Part shown: positions 10,579 to 24,400 of the stretch, piece by piece | How the letters are laid out: every line of letters starts with the position of its first letter | Numbering within the stretch: the stretch's first letter is position 1 | DNA from: Sphagnum magellanicum | Lineage: Eukaryota; Streptophyta; Sphagnopsida; Sphagnales; Sphagnaceae | NCBI GenBank assembly: GCA_021904315.1 | Contig: CM038911.1 | Coordinates: 24,959,390-25,023,389 of the forward strand | Length of the DNA: 64,000 bases | Direction of reading: 5' to 3' | The notes under the pieces: generated by a model | The model's input: the letters and a program-made list of their open reading frames with translations, nothing else | Database searches by the model: none | What the model was told of the DNA's origin: nothing | Position numbers and translations under genes: made by a program

Positions 10579-11752
10579 CTATTTTCTGCCACCTCGTCCA
10601 ACATGTGAGGGGTTTTTCACTGCTCCCCGCGCTTTCTTCATTTTCTCTGCTTCTGCCATCACCTTTTCTGTGCTCCAGTGTTCAATAAGAGTTTGCCATG
10701 CTGCTGGTGAGCACTCTGATGGCCTGTCTCGTCTCTCCTCCCATTTCTTCTTCCAGTTACTGCGTAGGTCTCGGAGCCGGCCCCGGATGTAATTGTACAT
10801 GACATCTTTGTTCAAAAGGTAAGGTGAGTAAGTGAACTCTTCATTCATTTGTGCATAGATTTTGTCCAAATTAGCTCTTGGTTGTTTCTTGATCTCCAAA
10901 ATCCCAAAGTCAAGAAATTTATACATGTAGCTCTTGAGCTGGGATTGCCAAAATGTTTTTTCACCTACTATATAACCATTGCAGTTAGTTTTAAGGTTGT
11001 ATACATGCATCCTGTCTATCTCAGAACATTTTGGCTCATGCAGTTGGATGGGTTGAACACTGTCTCCCTCCAAGTAGTTTAGTGAGCCCGGTATCTCTGA
11101 CAATTCTGCTGAATCAGGCAAATTGACGAAGCCTGGGATGTCTTGTTGGGGTACAGGGGACCACACAATGCTGTCATACGACTGCCTTAGCTCCTCTTGC
11201 TGCTTGCCCTTGTCATATGGTGCAAGACAAGGCTGCCCACTCATGATGGTTGTAGGGTTCAAGATGTCACTGCCTTGTCCAAATGGGGACTGTATGCACG
11301 CTGGTTGGGTTGCAATGCACCTTCCTTGGTGTGAGGAGGATGGCTGCCCTTTGTAAGCTGCTGCAATGCAATGCAATTGATCAAGCACAGGTTGCTCAAA
11401 TTGGCCAACCATTTGCATGGGCAGGTCACAATGTTCCTCCTGGTTGATTATGAACATTGAGCTCAACCAGTCTGCTGAGTCTGAGAAGGTACCAAAGTAT
11501 GAAGCCGCAGACTCTGCAATGTCTGGTGACCCAGTGCCTGCCAAGTTTCCCACATAACACTTTTGGGTTTTACATGTTGACTCCAGGGTCATGATCTTTT
11601 GTTTAGGATCAAGTAAAAGTAGTGCATTTCCTGTAGACATCTTGGAACTACCCTCCGCCCCTCTACCTTTGGGCAACCCTTTTGGTGGAACAGTGTCATC
11701 ATTTTCATTGTCATTGCCAAGGTCTATATGCTGGTCTTCAAAATCCTTTTGC
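10579..11752 (-). CDS. Ptta/En/Spm-like C-terminal protein, large exon
   Basis: On the minus strand a long open frame ends at 10579. The frame reaches up to 11844, but without an ATG at its edge. A clean acceptor (tttgtatcag) just before 11752 is the likelier exon start, giving about 391 residues. The N-terminal two thirds are Ser/Gln/Asp-rich and low in structure. The last ~110 residues look folded: 'GEKTFWQSQLKSYMYKFLDF', then 'YIRGRLRDLRSNWKKKWEER', 'AAWQTLIEHW' and an end in 'NPSHVGRGGRK'. That order (basic helix, Trp-Leu-His-Trp block, His-x-Gly-Arg end) resembles the plant transposase Ptta/En/Spm family (PF03004 type). It may be a transposon remnant or a domesticated gene. The 5' exon and start are not resolved. 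Confidence 0.5.
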
Positions 11753-11840
11753 CTGATACAAAGCAGTGCACAACATTCAGTGGAATTTTTGAATAAGAGG
11801 AGCATCATAACAAAAAATCCACAAAATGTAAAACCCCTTG

Positions 11841-12107
11841 CCAAAACTGGGACTCAGTGCACAATCGTTGGGTTGTGTACCTCTCTTGGTGTGCTGAGGA
11901 TAGCACCTCATTGTCAGCTGCTGCAATGCAATGTGGTTGACCTGGTACAGGTTGGCCAGCCAGCTCCATGCGCAGGGCACAATCTTCCTCCTGGTGTGTT
12001 ACTGATGTTGAGCTCAGGTTGACTGAGGAGTGAGACAACTCTGAGAAGTCACAAAGGCCTGCAGGGTCTGGTATGTCTGTCAACTCACTGTCTGCCAAGT
12101 TTTTGAA
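11841..12107 (-). CDS. Upstream duplicate of the low-complexity module
   Basis: This minus-strand frame (open 12179-11805, no ATG at its edge) encodes about 90 residues that repeat residues found ~554 bp downstream in the large exon. Shared features in order: 'NLA', an Asp/Ser-rich 'FSELSHSS' / 'FSDSADWLSS', 'THQEEDCALRMELAGQ' / 'NQEEHCDLPMQMVGQ', 'PHCIAAA' / 'LHCIAAA', 'SSAHQERYTTQ' / 'SSHQGRCIATQ', and an end at 'FWQG' / 'FGQG'. The DNA matches too. Hence an internal tandem duplication, either two exons or one exon plus a decayed copy. Upstream splice partners are unclear. Confidence 0.5.
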
Positions 12108-12462
12108 GTCACCCTCTGGGGTTTCCTGCGTTGTCTCCTGGAAGAATCTCTTTCTTCTAATATCAGAATTAAAATGCACAATCTGTCATCAACAAAATGC
12201 TATCACCTGGCAGAATAACCAATGAAACAGGGGAAACAAATTGAAACAAGGTGCAGCACAGGAAAGTGCACAAATCATATGGCCAAAGGGGCAGCTCCAA
12301 GTTCATGCCAAAACATGGTGAACACAGCCAATTTTCCAAATATTTGACTGAACCTCAGTCAATGGACACAGCATCTACCGCTAGAAAAAGCCATGCCATT
12401 TGTTAGCTTGTCCAAACTGACTTCTCTATTTGCACACAGTATGACTATCTCATCAGGCATAC

Positions 12463-15400
12463 CTGATATTCTAGTGACTTGTTGGACTTTGAAGGTCTGA
12501 GTCCAGCCCCGAAATATGTCTGGAATGATGAATGCAAGAGGTGGAGTGTGTATTGAGCATAATCTGCCAAACCTGCCCCCCATCATTGAAAGGTGGTTAA
12601 ATGCTCTGATAAGCACCCAAAACAAAGCACATATAAGGTGAATAGTTGCCAATCCTTACAATGGGCATTGGTCAAGCTTTGTAACTCCTGAAGCAAGTCA
12701 TACATGCTTGGTGATCTTAGTTCCCAAGTAGTTGACCCAGCCTCAACTGTTCTTGGATGTGTGTAGGGGCTTAATTGGATGTTCACAAGAATATCATTCG
12801 GATGGAGCCCGGATGGTGGTGGAGCTGCAGATGATGGTTGATACTGTTGTCGATCCCACCTGTTACCAGCAAGACATCCGCATCAATCTGTCACTTGGAG
12901 ACATGCTTGCTGTGATCAATAAATGAGAACATTGCACCACACTTACTGTTCAGGAAAGTCATCTCCAATACTTACAGAGCTATCTCCATCATCTGTAAAG
13001 CGGTGACACCAAGTGCTTTGCCAGCTGTTGATGTTTTCTTATCCTTGACAAGAAATTTCACATGATTCAACACATTCCAAAGCAGCTGATGGCATTCCTG
13101 CCAGGCCACACCATATTCGCTCCATTATATCAAGTCTTGAGACTGGAAGAGTTCAGAAAGAATCCTGAGCCAAAAAATAACAACAGTAACTGCAGTTGGA
13201 GAAATTCTATGTCAGAGAGGACTGGACAGCAACCTGAGTATGGAGAAGATTAGTAAGCCGATTGTAGGGCGGAGGTGCCTGATGAGGTGGACCTATGCGC
13301 CAGTAAAATTGTTGCTTTCCAACATGGCCAGCTCTTTCCTGTTATGGCCAAAATATTCGCAAGGATTTAAATATCAGCTGTTCTGGCACTGATTGTGATA
13401 GACACCCTCAATGTCATGTATTCTCTATTTTCCACAACTCAGGATATATTATCAATTCTTGCATCCAGTATCTTGTCATGAAATCTACAAGATGTGGGAA
13501 CTATTATGAATCTGCACACCTGAGCATCCTCCAGCTCATTATGATAGAATAGGGCAAACAAGGGATCAAATTTTGTCCACCACTCAGGCTTTAACTGAAA
13601 GTAGCCCCGCTCCTGAACCTGCCACAAATTACATGTCTAGCAGTTCTGAATGCAAATGCTTCTGCACATTTACCAGTTGCTAAAACAAAAAACCAGTCTG
13701 GCATCTTAGATCTTGTCAGAAAAATAAGCACATGTTAGTACTGTATCACATTACAGTGTGTCCACAGATGTCACTAATTAACGTAATCAAGCCCCATCCA
13801 CTATCTTGAGGCTTAACAAAAACTGGAACAGAAACTACAATAAATACATATCCTGTCGACAGTTCAAGTAACCAACAGAGATAAGACACCACAAAGACCC
13901 AACAAAAGGTTCTTTGAACCACATGAGCATCATGATGTTTGATGGAAAGCCTAATAAGGTCTTCCCACCCACACAATTCAAGTCACGAAGAAACTGAAAA
14001 CATCCAGCCTCGAGAGAGGAAGTACCTTTGGTTGACGGAAGTTTGCCACCTTAGCCAGTATACCACGTAATTTCTCATGATCGATGTCACTCGATGCCCT
14101 CAATGTCCTGCAGAGCTGATACATACACATCCGTACAAATTGTCAACAAGAAGACTCAAACTATGCAACAGCAAACTCATTGCTATCTGCAGCAGTAAAA
14201 CATGATACCTGTATGGCAAAAGTAGGTTGAGTGAATATGGAATTGAAGTGACAGGCAACTACCACCAGAACAGAGATGTGAGAGCACATAATCTTCATTC
14301 CTACCTCGGAATAGGTTTGATCCCGCACACACAACCATTGGATAACATTATATTGTAAAGATTCCTCCTGTACATGCTCAAACAACACATCATTAACACA
14401 TCATTGTGCCAAAAAAGAATGCCACAAGCAGCCTCTAATGTTCAGAGTTGTAGAAAACCAGAAGATAACCCAGGATGACATCTTCACCTTATTCATCCCA
14501 GTGTTGTGTTGGTCATGAACAACCTACAAAGAAAATGGACTGCAGATGGTTAATGACAAGAGGCATGGGCAAGTAAACATTGAACATCATCTACAGAAGC
14601 ATAAGAAAAATAGATAAAACAAATTAGAGGCAGTGACAGTGCAGTATAAGTTTCATAAGTAATCTGAAAGTTCTTTATCCAAGCAATGTCAGAGACCTTG
14701 AAATCTTATTTAGGAAGGAAGCCCACCAGCAATATTATGCAAAGAAAGTCCTGAATATATGAAGGTGAGAACCTAAACATTTTGTCACCAGTTGAGGCAG
14801 AGGTCACTAGATCCTGCAGCTGTCCCAAGAAAACAAAAGTGAAAAGTATTAACTATTTGTTCACATGTGCTGTCACATGTCACATGAAGAAGTTTCTACT
14901 TCAACTCCACCATAGCTCTCTCAGGCATATTGAAAACTCAACCCTATCCTACCCTAAGAGATCCAAATGAGGTCTCTCATATATTGAGCAGAATAAATAG
15001 CTGAATAATGCACCCTTTTGGTTACACATCATGGTGTTTGAAAAATAATAATAAAAGTGTTTGAAACAGCTTTTTACAAAACTGATTGAGGTTGGTGCTG
15101 AGAGGAAGGTTTTCTGATTTTTGTCATAAACACAACAGCAAGAAACAAGGTATACTGCCCTTACAGAACCACCTAGGTGAGCAGAGCTGTTCTATACTTT
15201 CATTAAACTAAATGAAGATAACTGGTAAGGAGACAGGATGTCTGGGAGTCAATGTGATAAGAAGACTTGAGGATTGAACTGAGAAGGGAAAATAGTTGTT
15301 CATGTATCCTGCTTTACTGTTCAGGTCCTTAGTATTAGAGTTCAATAACAGGATGGGTCTCTTAGGAGTCAAGAACACTTCTACTAAAAACCATTGTACA

Positions 15401-18400
15401 TTTCTTTAAGGACCATACAACCCCAAGGGTTATATTGTCTACATTCTTAATTCCTCACTTATTGCAGAGAGATTATTCAGCCACAGTTCCTCTTTGATAA
15501 TTCAAGTAAAGAAAGGTTCTCCCTAGGTTGCAAAACCATACATCAAAGCATTCTGCCATTCGCAAGACGATAGCATGTTCCATCTTTTCTTTAGCAACAG
15601 CACAAAATTGCAGGAGCAGAAGATCCATATCCCATGACCTGCAAACAAAAGCTGTCCCTGATCAATATAGAGATGTAATTATTTCCTCAGATCTTGTTCT
15701 AAAGACTACAGTGACTACACTGGTGTATGTTAAACATCTTCACACACATGCAAGGAGCACTTGAGATTCATCACTCCAACAGTTTCAAGCAATGTACTAT
15801 AGGTAGCAATACCCTAAATGAAAAGAAGTGAGAACCCAAGCCTACAATATAGCCAGACTAGGCGTGACAACCAAAGGTAAAGGTCGTGTATAGTGCTAAA
15901 CTCACTGGTCATGCCAGAAACTGCCCCGATAGATCAAATCCAGCCGATAGAACTCCTCAGACACCTGCTGCCATTGGTTCGCTCGAACCTATTTTGAGAG
16001 TGAACACAATGGTTAGGATGAAGAAGCCCCACAAAGTATGTCCTCCCTAGAAAACTCAATATGTAAAAACTCTTGCCAGGGGACAAAGTGCAATGAATTG
16101 AACCATCATTCTGATTTTACAATTTCCCAAAAAAAGTGCTGTCCGTAGTCTCACTATCACAACAACCAACTCATACATACTCAGCTTCCAAGGAGGAGGA
16201 CATAGAACATCTACCTGAGCCATCCATGCTGCAATACGTAATGGAAGCTCGAGTAAAGACAGCACCTGTCCAGCGATCAGACCATACATGTCAATGCCAG
16301 ACAGCTGAGAAACTAGCAAGAGCAAGGTACCCTATTGACATTGTAATCCACCACTACCCAACATGTTGCCAGTCATGTGCCAGACGGAATAATACAAAGC
16401 TGAAGATGTCGCAGATGTCTACAATTTCTGCCAATGCCTGAGCTGCATGACTCTACCATGTAAATTTTGAAGCAACAGACAAGATAGATAGTCAAGCATT
16501 ATTGTCTCTGTTGTAGCACCTTTAAGCAAAGTTATATTCATCAGAAGGTGAGAATTCACATGAAGTTCATACCTCTGCTTCAGTGTAATCGACTTGCAAG
16601 CTTGAGAGAAAGCCGTCTTTGTCGTCAGACCAAGATAACAGGATGAGCTTTGAGAGTATGGCACCGAGGACCCTATGAAGTGGAATATGGAGTGACATCA
16701 ATGATTTGACAGTCAATTTCTGTGTCCCCTGCCAAAGGACCCAAATATCAACAGCTTCATTCTTGAAAAGCCAATCTAGGTGCCAACCTGAGTGTTCAAC
16801 AAGGAGCACAAGCTGCAGAAGTAAGAGAAAATAAACATGATTCATCCACCACACAATCAATCGAGGAAACTGATTCTTGTGTGAAACTGCAGACATGATC
16901 GATTGGATCAGAATGCCTTGCCTTTGATAGATAGGAATGCAAACTCTTCAAAGTACGATTGCCAGCTTCTACCAATGCTTGTTTGACAGTCTCAGGATTC
17001 TCAGCATTCTCAACACTAGAATAGCAGCATGCAATCAGCTGGAAGACAACGGCCATGGTTTTCATCTGCACATATCACAGGAAGTAAGAAATAGTGAAAT
17101 GCTGATCCTCCCATCTCTTGAAACAGTACTATTTTGGAGAAACCTAACAATTGTAGAGTGAGCAGACCTCCAAGTTGATCGGCAGTGTCCATGCACCATC
17201 CTCAAAATCAAGGGATCTATTCCGAGTGTAGGGATTCATCCACTGCATCATCAAAACCCAGATGAACTTTAGTAACTAGTCATTTTGTGATGAAAGGTGG
17301 CACCTCTTGGTAGAGGACCTTGGTACCCATATCTCAATTAGATAGCAGAGAAAACACTGCAAAAACACTTTGAAGATAACTGTTGTGTCAGTTCATTATT
17401 GGTAAAGGTTCTCGGGAAAGTCTCCTTGGTCACTGATATGACAGGAAAAAGCAGCTTGCTGACTCAGAAGACCTCTACACTGGCCAATATCACCAATCTC
17501 TACAGACTTGTGCACACATCAGGTGGACCACAAGCTGAGTCTTCTGGTACATCTGATGAGAAACTCTAGCAACCATGGCATACAACAACTGTTGACACAG
17601 TTGCATCACTTACAACTACATCTTGGCAAACTCCCATGGAGGTATGCTTACAAACCTGCAAATTTGTGACCACCTTAAGAATATCCTCAAACACATCTAA
17701 CCGCTCATTCAGAACATTGGCTGCCACAGGTGAATGAGGGACAATCAAATACAAATCTCCTTGGGGTCTCAGGTACACCTACAAAACCAGTTTTGTAGCA
17801 CCAAGTAAGCACTCTGGAAAGACAGCAATCATCAGATAATGGATTCAACAAGTGCAAATGTATTTTTCTCACTGGTCGGTCATTGAAATAAGATCTCTGA
17901 TTGTGGTGAACAAACCTTATGTCTAATAGCTTCATGCTCCACACTGACAATGCCCCTGAGACACAAAATCTTATAAATATCAGTGAGCGGAAGATCTAAG
18001 ACAAGCTATTGTGCACTAAGAGGAGAAAAGATGGCATAAGAGTCTACAAATCTATGAAGCAGATCATACAATAAGTCTTACAAATGTGCAGGTTCCAACC
18101 CAAATTTTATAACCAGACAGTGTAGATTGTGAACAACACATCAATGCAATTCTGTTACAGATTATTCCAAAATGTCAAGCTGCTGCTGACAGTATCAAAC
18201 CACTGGTGCATGTTTCTTTTTTCCAGCATTGAGTCCAAAGAATGAACTTTTCAGTTAACAGCTAGTCAGAACTGATGCCTCTATACTGTATAACAGAAGG
18301 CTATGCAAAGGTAATGGGACCTTGCCAAGAAGATCCAACATAGTATCATCTTCCCAATAATTTCACAAGGGCATGTATTTTACCTCTGGTCGAGAGACAT

Positions 18401-21400
18401 TTTCAGGACTCTGTGAAACACAGAGGTGAATTTCTCAAGCAAATTGTTGTTTTTTATGAGCTCCATCACTGTTGGAGCAACATTGAATAACCGCACCATC
18501 ACTGTTGGCCAACCACACAGTCCCTTGGTGAATAAAATTGGAACACAGATGGAACAGATATATCCATGTAAGAATTCAAAACTCTCCATAGTTCCAATTA
18601 GAGTTACACAAAAGAATAAGTGAGATGACCTACATATGAAGTTAATTAGATTTCCAGGCCAGACCAAACCAGACATCAGCAGGAGAAATGAAGTAAAAAT
18701 CTAATTCACACTGAAATAACAAACAAATTAATGATCTGAACAAGCAACAGGACACTGGCCATCGACAGTAACTAACATCTATGATTGTGACCAACTACCC
18801 TAGTCCATTGGCTCCCTACATATTGAGTTTTTGTTGAAGTGCAGAAGTAACAAGAGGATCCAGAGATGATGCTGGCTTGCATGCCAAGCACATGGGGAAG
18901 AAGGCCACAAAAGAAAAGAATGAAGAAAAAGGAAACCAGAACAAGGGAAAGCAGAAAAGGAAGAGGAAGAGGAGCAGAATCTGGAAACTTGCAGGAGCAC
19001 AGCTAAGACAAAGCTGTGATATTTAACATTTTTGCATCTCTTTGCTTGCTCCTGACAAAAGACAACACGAATTACTGCTGTCATGAATACAGGGAGGCCA
19101 CCTAGTCACCCAAAGTGAAAGGGGAAAAAAATCAATGCTTGCCAAAGATCGTGCAGTGAGACCCTCTCCCTGAACCACAGGTACTGCCTGCTTTAGGAGG
19201 TAGGCCTTCTCCAGTTGCAGCACTGGGTTTTCTTGTCAGTCAACCCATCACAGTACTTTTTCCAGCTAGAGGTCATTTACTTTCAGAGTTCTTACAGGAT
19301 CTGATGTGTCAACCTCAGTGGACCCACAGAATATTTCAGAGTCAGGGAATTTGCCAAGGCTGCAAGCTCTGATTGTGCTTTGACCCAGCAACCCAAAGAC
19401 AAGAAACCAGACAACAACAGTAAAAATGAAACCAATGTCAAATGGAGAATACCCAAAACCAGGTAGCATTTTAAGAGCAGTGGCTAAAAAGTTGCTACAA
19501 ACCTCGGTCTAAGGTAGAATTCAGGGCCTTGCACTCGGTTATGACACCCTCATGTTGAGAATGCTTGATAACTTTGCCAGCAACATCATCCACCATGAGA
19601 GGATAGTGCTTCATCAATTCTTCTGTGAACTGACTTTTAAACCATCCACTATATAGCATCTCCACGAAAAGAGTTGTTGCCTGCACATCCAGACCAAGAA
19701 CTTCAAAATGCAGCATTTACAAACAGAGACTGTCATGCAATCAGGCCAGCATACTGACACCCATGCTCCCAGAAAGATAATCATGTATTTCCCAACACTG
19801 CTTCTAAAGGCTCCCAGCATATCTCATTCAGGTTCCATACAGCCTAAGGCGACCTGCAAAAAAGCCTCATAATTAACATTCATACCCAAAAGTGCATGCA
19901 GCAAGAATCCTAAACTACTCAAGCCACAGAAAACAGCACACGCCCATTTAGACTGTGAGTGGATTCACATGTGCAAAGGAGTTCTGATCATGATAAAACA
20001 GCCATGACACATCTGAAGACATGTTAAATAGAGACATCACCCCTTCTGTAAGTTCCTCTGGCATACTGCCTAGTGTCTGGAGTAAAATCTCCAGCGGGGC
20101 CTTTGCTCCTCTCTGCACAGGATCAAAGAATAAAAGTTCCCACCACACCTATAAGGGCACTGGTTGGACACTAAAGATACTGGACTATATCCTTATTATA
20201 TCAGTATATTTAGCATATACATATGCTGTCACTCTCATTCACTGAGTCTCCTAGCCAATAGAATGCAGTTTTATGCACCATAAAAAAAGAAAGCCTCCTT
20301 AATTCTGCCACACATTATGACCCTGTTAGGAAAAATGGGCTCACCACATTTTTCCCCAACAGACTTCCATCCAGGAATTTTCTTGTCACCAGAACAGATA
20401 GAAGGCTGCGAAGAACATCCACAGAACAAACCTGGCACAAGCCATGTAAGATTCAGGAGGTAAAGAGAGATTTAACACTCTTTGTCATTTCTGTGAATAA
20501 CCTTATGCCCTAACAGAATGCAGGAGAAGCAATAATTTCATCAGCTCCATATCACAATCGTGGAATGGCCGGATCATAAGGTTATAGAGATTTCATAGAC
20601 AAAAACACATCAGCAAACAGTGAAACGAGGAGATCCAACCAAAAAAACAAAGAAGAAAACAAGGAGAGGTTGGAACAATGGGCACACAAATGGTCAGTAA
20701 CCTTCAACAGCGACATCTATAATAATGACCGGCTATCATAACATTGTCACTGACTTAATCAGCTCCCCTGTTTGGGTGAGGTTGACATCATACACTAAAC
20801 AACAAACCGAGTTTCTGACAAGGACCAGCACCAATATGGAGACTCAACAATGATGTGGCCTAGCTCCACAAAACAAGAGAAGGAGATGCCAGGGAAACTG
20901 AGACATGCTTGCCTGTTCATTGAACAAAAAAAGGGGAAACTATTAGTTTCCTAACTAAATGTGTCTGAGTGGCTCTTCACCCTACAGGCCTACTGCCTCC
21001 ATTTGGTGGTCACTTTTAACCTCCATACGAGGGCAACCAGCACCCAAGTATACACATGGTTCTTGGTGACACCTACTCTGGCTGGGTTGGCTATAATAGG
21101 TAACATCTAGCATTGCAGATCGATAATTTGAACCCAAAACCACTTAGCAAGGCAGCCATGAATCCCAACCACTTGGGCACATCCCACTTTTTGTAATCAA
21201 TCCACAATCAGCCTCCTGCATTTCATCTGCTCTGCTAGAAATAGACAAACAGAAAGGTCATGATGTTATTAGGCTTACCTTTTTCAACCAATCAATGAAT
21301 AAGCTGGCCACACACATTTCATTCTCCACAGCAGCTTTTTGGTCTTTCAACCTTCTCACCCAGATAATGCGCGCTGAAATTGAGAGCTCCTCTAGAGCCC

Positions 21401-24400
21401 AGCAAACTGAAAGTCACCAAAGACATATGCTTTGGTAAAAGCCCGGCATCAACAACACTATACTGTAATATACCAGTCCCTCCATCTCAATTCCCAATCA
21501 CTGGACTCCTGTTAGCTGTTTCCAGTGATACAAGCACACTTGCAGTGCATTATAGAGCACACTTACTCTAGAAAGAATCTAGCAGGTTGCAGATCACAAA
21601 TAAGATGTACAAAGCATTTCTAGAGGTTTAAATAATCAGTTCCAATCTGTGCTGGAAAGCAAGCCACATTCCTGAATGAGGAATTATTTGTCACCTGTCA
21701 TTTTAGTTGGCTCATAAAGTTTGGCAGGCAAATGTCCTGGTTTCTGATTTGAGACTTGATGAATTTTGCAAAAGCTGCAAGAATTCCCAACCAAGGCAGA
21801 CATTATCTACATTTTCTGCACCTCAGTAGCTATGCATGTAATGCATGGCAAATCCACTGTTAATTGGAGGTGTAATCATCATCTCTAATTGAATCAATAA
21901 ATTAACATTGAAAAGGGCCTATAAGTCACATCCAGGTTGAAGTGCCAGATTGAGCAGTTTCAACCTATCCTAAAGCGCCAAATTTAGCACCTTTATTGCC
22001 TGAGATATGGAAGAATACATATCAGTCCTTATAACAAGATAGAACTCTACAATAACTGAATGAAAAAATCATTCAAAAAAACATTTCAGTATTTTGAAAA
22101 TGAGCAAAGTAGTGATTGTCCTGTTTGGGTATTCAGCCATGGCATTCAACATACCCGTCCTCTTTCCAAGCATCTCGGTTGCCACAGTCACAAAATCCTC
22201 CAGACTCACTGCAGTAAATAACTACAACCAAAAGCACAATCTTAAGAGAGGAAGATGACAAGAACACATACTAGGAGAAGCCCTAAAGATATGAGACATT
22301 GAAACACTCACCACACTTAGATCTACAACAGTCAATACTATCTTCCCTGCTGTACACTACAAATCTCATTGCATTGCACCAGCAAACTTTTCTCTGCAAT
22401 TCAGGAATTGCCTATTATTTTGGTCTTCCTATTTTAGAAATGCATCATGGCCAATTCTTTAAACCATTATGCGTTCAACTGTAATGTCTTTCTTACCAGA
22501 GCCAAAATCCTCTGGAGCACTTACCGAAGTCATGGTACCTATGGTCACCTTCAAGAAAACACATTTTGCATATTGCACTACCCACCCCACACACAATCAC
22601 TTTTATTGTTAAATTCACACAAAGAGGAAAAAATTAGTTCACTTTGTACCAACTTGAGAAACAATGAAATCCCTTAATAAAATCATCAAGACAAATATTG
22701 TGGATTAAACCTCATCTTTATGGCCAATAGTAGACAAGTTGACAAACGGATTAATAAAGACCCACATGAAACCTCCATTGTGAAAAAAATATGTCTCATG
22801 CTAGAATTTCCATAGCAAGGAATTGATCATTGAGTCAAATTGGCTTCAAGTCATCACATGGGGAAAGAAATCTCATAAGAACTGAGAAATCTCCATACTC
22901 ATGATTAAGAAAACCAAAAAAAATTCAAAAAATTTCCTTGGAGTCAAAGAAAGACTTCCAAATAAAGACTCTCAGAACTGGGAAGAAGCAACAATTCAAA
23001 AGGGATGAACTAGAAAAAAGAAACAATAGAGAAAAGCAATACGAACAAAAATGACAGTCTGTCACTTGTTTAAGGACCATCAATAGTAACAAAGATGATA
23101 ACAACTTATCCACCAAAACTTCCCCACTAACTTCATCAGAACCCTATAGTGGGTATAGGCCAATGTCACCACTAACCTGTACTGAATTTAGGTCACAAGT
23201 CTAAAAGAAGCAACAAGACTTAGCCATGACGTTGTCTAATAACATAATGTAGAAGGGGGGGCAATGTAGAGAAAGGAAAAAACAAAAAAGCACACAATAA
23301 GACAAGAAAATATACAATAACAAACAATAGGGGAAAACAAACAAGGACCAAGTGCGTTTGGGAAGTTCCCCACTTACATAACTCTATACAAAATCAATTC
23401 ACAAGACTCCAAACACTAAAATTCCAAAACAAAATTTCTCTAAATTGAGCAACCCTCTAGTCCACTTTAACAAAATCTTAAGAGGGTAGCCTTTTTTCTC
23501 CACAAGGACAACAAGACTGAACATTTAAAAAACTAAGAAAACTTTAGAACTAAAAAGTCTCAAGAACCTGTAATACTAACTATTGATAATGCCCAACTTG
23601 GTAGTAATGGAGATATTGGAATGAATGAGACATATGTGTCATGTCAATACTTGCATACTCTGGTTGAGAAAGTTGATCAAAGATAGATGTGCTAGGTATA
23701 TCTTGAGGACTTTGCTTTATTGCTAGATCTGATATTGAAGAAGTTACAAGAGAAGCCATTAGAAGTAATTAACTCAAAAGACATTTTTGGGTACATGCCG
23801 CCACTAGAAGAGTCCTTATCTAGGCACAGAAAACTTTCAAAGTCTAGAAACTCTAGAACAAATAAATCATCCACAAATCTATGAATAAGAGACAATCTAT
23901 GGAGAACAACAAGGTTACAAGGTTGGTGTTGTTCTTCAAGAGATGTGTCAAAACATCAAACTCAGAGGAAAAGAGGCAGAAATTAGCTAAATAGACAATG
24001 CGATTAGTACTCCTGGGGATACTAATACATTGTCTATGAGCAACAGAACCTAGACTAAGAAACAAGTTACGTATGTTCTAGACAAAGAAACAAATTACCT
24101 AGCATAAGATCCAACCAAGCCATTACTTCCAAACCCTTTGAAGTTGTGGATACTCAAATGAACTTATCTCTTGTTTATTCTTGAGCCACAAATACCTGAA
24201 ATTAAGAGCTATTCTTTGAACCAACAAAACCTTGAAACAAAGCAGTTTAAACCTCCGACCAACCAATCTATTTGATATTAATCGAACCTTTCATACGAGC
24301 TTATAGATCAATCAAGCCGATCTTAGTATATAAAGTTGAACAATCAAACAACTGCAATAAGATTGGAGAAGCTTTGTCAAACTCCTATCTCAAAGAGTTT

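Noticed and set aside
11805..12519. Direct fusion of the UBR gene to the transposase-like gene
   Set aside because: The last UBR exon ends in phase 1. The available acceptors near 12.1-12.2 kb lead either to the wrong frame or to an early stop, so no in-frame join could be built.
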